Below the pieces are notes generated by a model that was not told where the DNA came from, did not search any database, and saw only the letters and a list, made by a program, of their open reading frames with translations. Of a stretch of 64,000 nucleotides of DNA, positions 57,501 to 64,000 are shown one piece after another (position 1 is the stretch's first letter; every line of letters begins with the position of its first letter). The stretch spans positions 9,486,001 to 9,550,000 of the forward strand of contig JAULSR010000002.1 of assembly GCA_030512295.1 (NCBI GenBank). Reading direction: 5' to 3'. The DNA is from Bombardia bombarda (lineage: Eukaryota; Ascomycota; Sordariomycetes; Sordariales; Lasiosphaeriaceae). Made by a program: the position numbers and the translations under genes.

Positions 57501-58868
57501 GTGAGCGACGTCCAGAAGGTTCGTGCAGTTTTCAAGGCAGAGCTGCACGCTCTCAAGGACGTCATCGTGTTCTCAGCAAAGGGAAATATCCCGCTAGCAG
57601 ACAAGCTCTCTGGTGGCGACTATGACGGAGACATGGCTTGGGTGTGTTGGGATCCCGAAATCGTTGAGGGTTTTGTCAATGCCGAACCCCCTGCCGAACC
57701 CGACCTCTCGAAATATATCACAAAGGATAAAACGACATTCGCTGAGCTGGCGCGCACATCTGACTTGTCGGGGTCTCAGGCACAGGAAAAGGCAACATAC
57801 GACATGATCGCCAAGTCGTTCCTATTTGCTATGCAGCTGAACTTTCTGGGAATTTGCACCAACTATAAAGAGCACCTATGCTATTTTAATAATAGCGTCA
57901 GTAACCATGCGGCCGTGATCTTGAGCTCTCTGGTAGGAAACCTCGTAGATCAGAGCAAGCAGGGTATTATTTTCAGTCAAAAGACCTGGGATCGCCTTCG
58001 CAAGGAACAATTTCACGGCATGATGAATCCACCTGAGCCAGCATACAAGCTGAGTGTGTGGAGCGATAGCACGAAAGAGCCTGAGCATATCATCGACTTT
58101 TTGAAATTCAGTGTGGCGAAGCCAGCTATCGATCGCGAACTTGCGGCTTTCTACAAAGCCATGTCGGCGGATCAGAAAAAGACCATCGATGACGACGAGG
58201 ATGCGGCGCATCATTGGGACCCAGACTTGGTGGTCTATTATGAGGATCTAAAGAAAATGGCAAATGAGTCGAGAACAACTAAAGCAATACTAGATTCTTT
58301 GTTGAGTCAGATTGGGGCACTTGAGCTGGAGTGGAAAAAGGCCATGGTGAAAGTCCAGCAGAGCACCCAAAGCCGAGCCAAAAAGGAGCCGGATACGACA
58401 TATCCCGTCAAAGTCAGCCAGATCTACGAGAAATGGTGCGCGATCCGGCCGCCAGAGGCCGTGAGTGGCAGGAGCGGGAAGCAAGTCGACTCTAAGACGG
58501 TCAGGCTGCTGGAGGAGCCGTTCCTGCCAGACACGGAGACGAGCAGATGGGCGCTGGTAAAGGCTAGCACGGCGTTCAAGACTTATTATAAGACGACCCC
58601 CAAGTTCGTCTGGATGATGGCCGGGAGGCAGCTCGCCGAGATCAAGTCGAAGATGGTCAGTGGACGGGAAGGGTGGGGAGGAGCTGGAGGGGTCGGGGTT
58701 ACGGTGGCGCCGCTGATGTATGCGGGCTTGACGCCAGATTCGAGGTTCGTAAAGCAGTGGGTTGCGAGGATGGACGGGGATGGCGATAGTGGGTATCTTA
58801 GGGAAGGGGAGGCGTATGAGGGGGACTCGGATGGTGAAGAGTGGGACACGGCGGGGTTTGATTATTGA
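54536..58868 (+). CDS. qde-1: RNA-dependent RNA polymerase, QDE-1-like
   Basis: Two exons, 54536-55784 and 55837-58868, joined by GTTAGT..TCAG, give 1426 aa (Neurospora QDE-1 is about 1400). The N-terminal ~400 residues are polar and mostly disordered after a helical start (VDAIVRDLNAEYYLGI). The double-psi-beta-barrel catalytic part follows. The metal-binding motif is SGGDYDGDMAWVCWD, with DYDGD at about residues 1011-1015, almost the position known for QDE-1. Other segments: KGMWLMDVSDQGDADW, NIPLADKLSG and KWCAIRPPEAVSG. The enzyme would copy aberrant RNA or ssDNA into dsRNA for Dicer in quelling. SAD-1 and RRP-3 share the domain; length and motif position favour the QDE-1 type. Start chosen at GCCATGG. 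Confidence 0.85.
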
Positions 58869-58879
58869 GCTGGTGGTTT

Positions 58880-58990
58880 GCTTTTTCTTTTTTTGTTTCT
58901 TGCTTTTTTCTTTTCTCTTTTCTTTTTCTCTTTTCTTTTTCTCTTTTTTTTCTCTTTTTTTTCCCTTTTCTTTTCTCTTTTCTTTTCTTA
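58880..58990. repeat. Pyrimidine-rich (CTTTT/TCTTTT) tract
   Basis: About 110 bp of nearly pure T/C on the plus strand, directly after the RdRP stop codon, within its 3' untranslated region. The opposite strand is pure purine. Confidence 0.9.
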
Positions 58991-61133
58991 CTTAGTTCTC
59001 CCTTTCCTTCTTTTAAGTAGCTGCTCCTCTCGGAAGTCGTAGTCTTTTGTCCTTGGACTGAGTCCAAGTAATAGAAGAGGATGATGACGTGGAGAGAATG
59101 ACTGGTTTGACTGCTGCTGATTTGGGCTGTGGGGTTTTTGAGATACTCTGCATCGGTTTCTTTTTTGGTATGTGCATATACAGATGCTCTCTTCTTGGGT
59201 GTCTCTTTGATGGACTTTTCCATCCTGTTCTCTCACATTTGTTTTAAAAGACTGATTGTGGGGTGGCTTCTTTTTGGGCTCGTCGTCTTGGCGTTTTTCG
59301 TTTCCGTTTATTTTTGCCTTCCTTTCCCTGTCACTCGTCATCATGGTTCAGTTGGTAACTCTTTCAGCTTCTTGATGGACCAGGAGTAGGTGTTTGATCA
59401 CGGGGTTAGCTAAGCAAAGGGTGGACATCATACTTGAGCTTAGTCGTGTGGCTATTGGATGCATGGTTGTATGGGATTCAAGGTGCGATTCGTAGCTTTG
59501 TTTCTCAGAAGGCGGCAGAGAGGGTTACTGCACCCATCACGACAGAGTTTAACATACGCTCTTTGGGCTGATTCCAATCTGAGTTGAGCCTCAGACCGGT
59601 TCTCAGTCTAACGGCAACGACGAAGAGCGAAGGGGGTGTGGAGAGGGCACCTATTCGATAGCAAGACTTACAATGGCAGGCCGATACTGACGACTAGGTG
59701 TTCTCGACGTTAAGCCGCCATGGAAGAGTGGGGAGAACGGTCTCATGCTATGGCATGGTAATCCAGGGCGAGGTTGGTGGTATTCTCCCATGAATAGAGC
59801 TTTCCGGCGGTTAGGAGATCGGAGTGGTGAGGAGCGGCAGACTTAGAATTGAGATTCTAGGTTGACATGAGGAGGGATAAATGGACATGCCAATTTCGGA
59901 TACGGTGTGAGTTTTCCTCGTGATGGGTGGCTTGGAAGCAGAGTCCCAGCCTGTTGTTGTTGAGGTAGTCGTTTTAGCTGACTAGCTTTGATTTTGACCA
60001 GTAATGTGTGTTTCTTTTCATTTTCAGTCCATCCCATCCATGTTGTGGGTTATTATCCTGGCATGCCTGGTTTCGGTCTGTCTTTAGCGCACTAGATCGG
60101 TCGTTTTCAACCTGTTTCGATACCCCTGAAAGTTGCATTTGCTTTACTAGGTGTTTTGATTCTTATGCGGCCCTTTTCTTGTCTTTCATTCGCCTTTTAT
60201 ATCTACATCCAAGGTATTCTTTAAGGAGTCGACTTCCTTCTTACAATGAAATGACTCAATTATCTCATTAGCAAATATCTATCGGTCTCGTATGTGTCTA
60301 CCGAAGGCACGATAAAGGTCTATTCTAGCCATAGTTGGAGTGGGCAACTATGTGGGCGCCAATGAGTGTGCCTTAGTTCTGCATGCTAACTGCCGGATCC
60401 TTTGGGACTACCGTCGTTGTATTTGCGGGGAAAGGAGTAGAGATACTCGTGGAATGGTGCCGACTGGCCCCTTCGATCCCTTGTAAAACAAATTGGTGGC
60501 AGTCTACTATATAGAGACAATCTCCGTGGAACTCTATACAGGGAGTACTACTGTCCAGCGTTCCCAGCAACATAGAACTATATATGGAAGTTTGACTCCC
60601 GGCTATTTCTGGGCCTTTATTAGAACCCTCCAGGACCTTACGGCTCTCGGCAGAATGTGCATAACTAACGAGTCTGCTAAGCTTATTACCACCTCCGCGG
60701 CAATTTGTCATGGAGCCAATCAGACCTGGGGGCGCCGGGGGGAGGCACGGAACATTAAATCCCACTATGCTCTCCGAATAAGGGTCCGGATGGAGCTAGC
60801 TGCACGCGCATATGTGCTGTTCAGGACGAGCCGGTCATCATCGTGAAGCGCATGCCACGATAGCTAGGATGTGCCACGAGATTGACCACTATTTCTCGGA
60901 TGTCTAGCCGACGGCGGGCTTTGGCTTGGCTCTTTGGATGAAGCCCACGATAGGTGATGTATGGTGCCAAGCATTGCGCCACTCTGTTGTGGTTGGAGAT
61001 AGGCATATGAGGGGGTGGCGACAGGGCGACTCACGATAGTATATCGATGACTCTCCCGTCCGTCTGTCTTGAATCCTCGGTCTCCTTGATCAACCATTGA
61101 CTCAAGGGAACTAAATCTGAGGATCGACCTAAG
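58991..61133. other. Long intergenic region, no gene supported
   Basis: Frames 59129-59389, 60008-60271 and 60373-60765 (minus) were looked at and show no domain, signal or splice pattern that can be supported. Confidence 0.5.
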
Positions 61134-63094
61134 ATGAAGCTCTCTCTCTCGGGCTCCTCCGCCCTTGGCCGGCTCGGCCGCGTGTTATCGCTCGCCCTGC
61201 TCCTTACCACCCCTACGCCAGTCGCCGCACAGCAGGTCAGCACATATGACTACGTGGTAGTCGGCAGCGGCCCCGGGGGTGGCGTACTGGCCGTGACGCT
61301 CGCACAGGCGGGCTACTCGGTCTTCCTGATCGAGGCGGGCGACGACAACCCGGGCAAGGGGTTCGGACAGTATACGCCGACGGTCACGTGGGACTTTTAC
61401 GTCAAGCACTACCCCGAGGGCGACCCGCGCGACAACAAGTACAGCCACCTGACGTGGAAGACGCCTGAGGGACGGTACTGGGTGGGCCAGAGCGGTGCCC
61501 CAGCCGGCTCCAAGCTGCTCGGCGTTTATTACCCGCGGGGCGCCACGCTCGGCGGCTCGTCCATGATCAACGCCATGGTGTGCTGGCTGCCTCCGGACAG
61601 CGACTGGAACTACCATGCCAATGTTACGGGCGACGATAGTTGGAAGTATGGCAGATTTATCTCCTTCCCCGTCCGATTCCTATCTCAAGTTAGCAGTCTC
61701 CTGACAATATGGTCGTTCAAAACAGAGCGGAAAACATGCACAAGATCTTTGTCAAGATCGAAAAGAACAACTACGCCACCAAGGGAACGCCCAACCACGG
61801 CTTCGACGGCTTCTTCCAAACCACGATGGGCTCCATGACCCAAGTCAAGCAGAACGGCGGCCAGCCCCTCGCCGGTAACAGCGTCATGGCCGCGTACGCC
61901 AAGGACTTCAACACGACCCTGTCCATGGGCAACCTGCTGATCCGCGACCCGAACGAGCTCGGGCCGGACCGCGACCAGACCAGCAGCGTCTACGGTCAGG
62001 TCTCGCACCAGTACGCCAACGGCAACCGCTACTCGTCGCGCGACTACATCCAGGCGGCCGTCAAGGCGGGCTCGAACCTGACCGTATCCCTCACCTCCCT
62101 CGCGACCAAGGTTCTCTTCGACACCACCGGCTCCAAATGCGGCACCGCCGGCACCCCCCGGGCGACCGGCGTAGAGTACCTCTTCGGCAAGTCCCTATAC
62201 GCGGGCGACAACCGGCGGACCGCCACCGCGACGGGCCAGAAACGCACCGTGCTCGCCCGGCGCGAGGTCATCGTCTCGGGTGGCGCCTTCAACTCGCCCC
62301 AGCTCCTCCTCCTCTCCGGCATCGGCAACGCGACCGAGCTCGCCAAGCTCAACATCCCCGTCGTCAAGGACCTGCCCGGCGTCGGCCGTAACCTGATGGA
62401 CAACCAAGAAATGCCCATCGTCGGGACAGGGTCAGGCGGCTCGGGCAACGCGGGCCTCGCCATGTACAAGACCAAGCACCCGGCGCACGGCGAGCGTGAC
62501 ATGTTCCTCATGGGCGGCCAGGGCTTCCTCTTCCGCGGCTTCTGGCCCGACAGCCCCGTGCGCACGCCCAGCGACCCGCGCAACCCCTACGGCGTGAGCA
62601 TGGTGAAAGGCAGCAGCGTCAACAACGCCGGGTGGGTCAAGCTCAAGTCGGCCGACCCGACCGAGACGCCCGAGATCAACTTCAACCACTTTGGCTTCGG
62701 GCGGGAATATGACCTGGCCGCTATGATGGACACGGTCGCCTGGATCAGGACGGTGTACAAGCGGGTCGGCATCACGCCCGCCGAGCCGCCTTGCACGGCC
62801 GGGGTGGACGCGAACGGCAGCTGCGGGAAGGAGGACGAGGAGTGGATCGAGAAGCAGACGTTTGGCCATCATCCGACCAGCACCTGCAGGATCGGGGCGG
62901 ACGGGGACCCGTTGGCCGTGCTGGATGGCAAGTTTAGGGTTCGTGGGGTGCAGGGTCTGCGCGTCGTCGATGCGAGTGCGTTTGCGAGGATTCCCGGCGT
63001 GTTCCCCGCTGTGAGCACCTTTATGATCAGCCAGAAGGCGGGCGACGATATGGTGGCCGAGCTGAAGGCTGGGACGGCGATCAAGCAGTGCTGA
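61134..63094 (+). CDS. Secreted GMC oxidoreductase (AA3-type FAD enzyme)
   Basis: Two exons, 61134-61645 and 61726-63094, give 626 aa, in the usual range. The signal peptide (LGRLGRVLSLALLLTTPTPV) is followed by the FAD-binding VVVGSGPGGGVLAVTLAQAG and EAGDDNP. The GMC signature PRGATLGGSSMINAM is intact. The second signature region includes GAFNSPQLLLLSGIGN. Near the C-terminus HHPTSTCRIG carries the catalytic-site His region and VDASAFARIPGVFPAV the FAD end. Splicing GTATGG..ACAG rebuilds DDSWKAENMHKIF. The family (glucose oxidase, aryl-alcohol oxidase, cellobiose dehydrogenase) oxidises alcohols or sugars with O2 or quinones outside the cell. Substrate not determinable here. Confidence 0.9.
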
Positions 63095-63520
63095 GTGGGT
63101 ATCGAGCGTAGTGACGAATGTGTTATTTTATGCGTTTAGTAATTTTAAGAAAGAGAGATGTAATTGAGAAAAGGAAGCTGCCGTTGTGATGTTTTGTGAG
63201 CGATGGAAAGGAAGGTTCGAGCTAATGTGCCGTCTGGTGGGTCCCTCTAACACTATGCAAGAATCCCCAAGCATGCAGTCAGGCAGGAAGTAAAAGAATG
63301 GCAAAAACATACAGCACCAGGGATTCGCTGGTCGTCACCGACCCAACTACTAGTCTGGCGATTAGTGGCTTATCTAGGGCAGAGCGGACGGGATGCCGAG
63401 TTTTCCACTATCTATGGCCGTATGTGCTTGTTGCCTCAGCAAAGGGATCTTGTGTACGTAGTGAGCAGAGCATATCCTGATGCAAAGATAGAAAACGAGA
63501 GTAACAAAAGAGATACCAGC
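63095..63520. other. Gene-free stretch
   Basis: Nothing recognisable; the GMC 3' end and the left flank of the FAD-monooxygenase relic. Confidence 0.5.
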
Positions 63521-64000
63521 GGTCAGCATGTCGGCCGGACTTGATGCAGGCAAGGTTGAGCACATGGTGCCCAAGTCCAAGCGTCTGCGCCTGCGACGGG
63601 ACGAGGTCAGGCTTGGGCTAACCAAGGAGTGCAACATCCTATGGAGGAGATGAGGAGCTTGCAAGACTTACACCGACCGAGGTATTCATGCTTAAGGGCA
63701 GCACCATGTTCCCGAGGTTGAAGGAGGTCATGGCTGAGATGCCCGAGGACGCGGTGGTGAGCTATGTCAACTTGGTTGAGTGGCCGGCCGTCGCATGGGA
63801 CAATTGGGATGGTCTGGCGACCATGGCAGGCGATGCAGCTCATTGCATGTCGATTTGTAAGTTTTCTTTCTCCTACTCACTGTTATCGAAACGCTAACAA
63901 ATGATGGACCGTGGGATGGACCGTGGAGAGGGTGTTAATCATGGCATCATCGATGGGTGTGTGTTGGCCGATGCGTTGAAGCGTGCCGCCGATGGAGTTG
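63521..64000 (+). pseudogene. FAD-dependent monooxygenase, damaged and cut by the window edge
   Basis: Pieces of a PHBH-type aromatic/FAD monooxygenase are visible: SKRLRLRRDEVR and ECNILW (about 63570-63640); YGGDEELARLTPTEVF in the next frame; then SYVNLVEWPAVAWDN, GLATMAGDAAHCMSI (the GD motif that closes the FAD site). After a clear GTAAGT donor at about 63857 the protein should resume with RGEGVNHGIIDGCVLADALK (from about 63920), but no AG precedes it in the right phase. Instead a 12-bp direct repeat GATGGACCGTGG sits at the junction with GG where AG is needed. A stop at about 63619 also separates the pieces. I infer decay; the gene continues past the right edge. Confidence 0.6.

Noticed and set aside
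60373..60765. 130-aa minus-strand frame
   Set aside because: No recognisable domain or splice continuation.

Overview
The window is nuclear DNA from a filamentous ascomycete (Pezizomycotina, most likely a Sordariomycete). Genes are split by many short GT-AG introns with CTAAC/CTGAC-like branch sites. The tRNA-Asp genes carry introns. Typical genes include dynactin p62 (RO-2), a QDE-1-type RNA-dependent RNA polymerase, a pisatin-demethylase-like P450, a PTH11/rhodopsin-type receptor, a Zn2Cys6 regulator, and several fungal NLR/AAA relatives. All exon structures were worked out by hand from splice signals and phase; each one given as a CDS closes in frame unless stated.

Layout. 0-9 kb is ordinary: the 3' part of dynactin p62 (+), ribosomal protein eS7 (-), a four-helix membrane protein (+), a short-chain dehydrogenase whose active-site Tyr is Phe (+), and a zinc alcohol dehydrogenase (+). 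9-22.3 kb is an accessory, immunity-like stretch. It holds a broken DUF7025-type AAA+ ATPase (-), a tRNA-Asp (+), a broken NACHT-ankyrin gene (+), an intact AAA+ ATPase of the same family as the broken one but with an altered Walker B (-), a 2OG-Fe(II) dioxygenase (-), a second tRNA-Asp in inverted orientation (-), a frameshifted DUF7580-like relic (-), an unidentified relic (+) and a stand-alone NLR-N-terminal-domain gene (+) with a possible amyloid-signalling tail. 23-24 kb holds eL40 without ubiquitin and with an 8-nt exon (-).

25-35 kb holds a P450 (-), a seven-helix receptor-like protein (+), a decayed F-box-like gene (-), a TPR protein (-), and an N-terminally damaged CmcJ/AsaB-like oxygenase (+). 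35-44 kb holds a possible small secreted protein (-), a large secreted Ser/Thr-rich protein packed with N-glycosylation sequons (+), a GRGGAGN-motif protein (-), and a large membrane-anchored protein of a common fungal family, whose frame needs two GC-AG introns (-). 44-53 kb holds a secreted M14 metallocarboxypeptidase (-), a SAM methyltransferase (+), an F-box/LRR-like relic (+) and a Zn2Cys6 transcription factor (-). 54-64 kb holds the QDE-1-like polymerase (+), a secreted GMC oxidoreductase (+) and a damaged FAD monooxygenase cut by the right edge (+).

No single biosynthetic cluster is evident. The most coherent theme is the concentration of intact and decaying self/non-self recognition-type genes (AAA+, NACHT-ankyrin, DUF7580-like, NLR N-terminal) between about 9 and 22 kb, with inverted tRNA-Asp genes inside it. 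RNA silencing is represented by the QDE-1-like enzyme.
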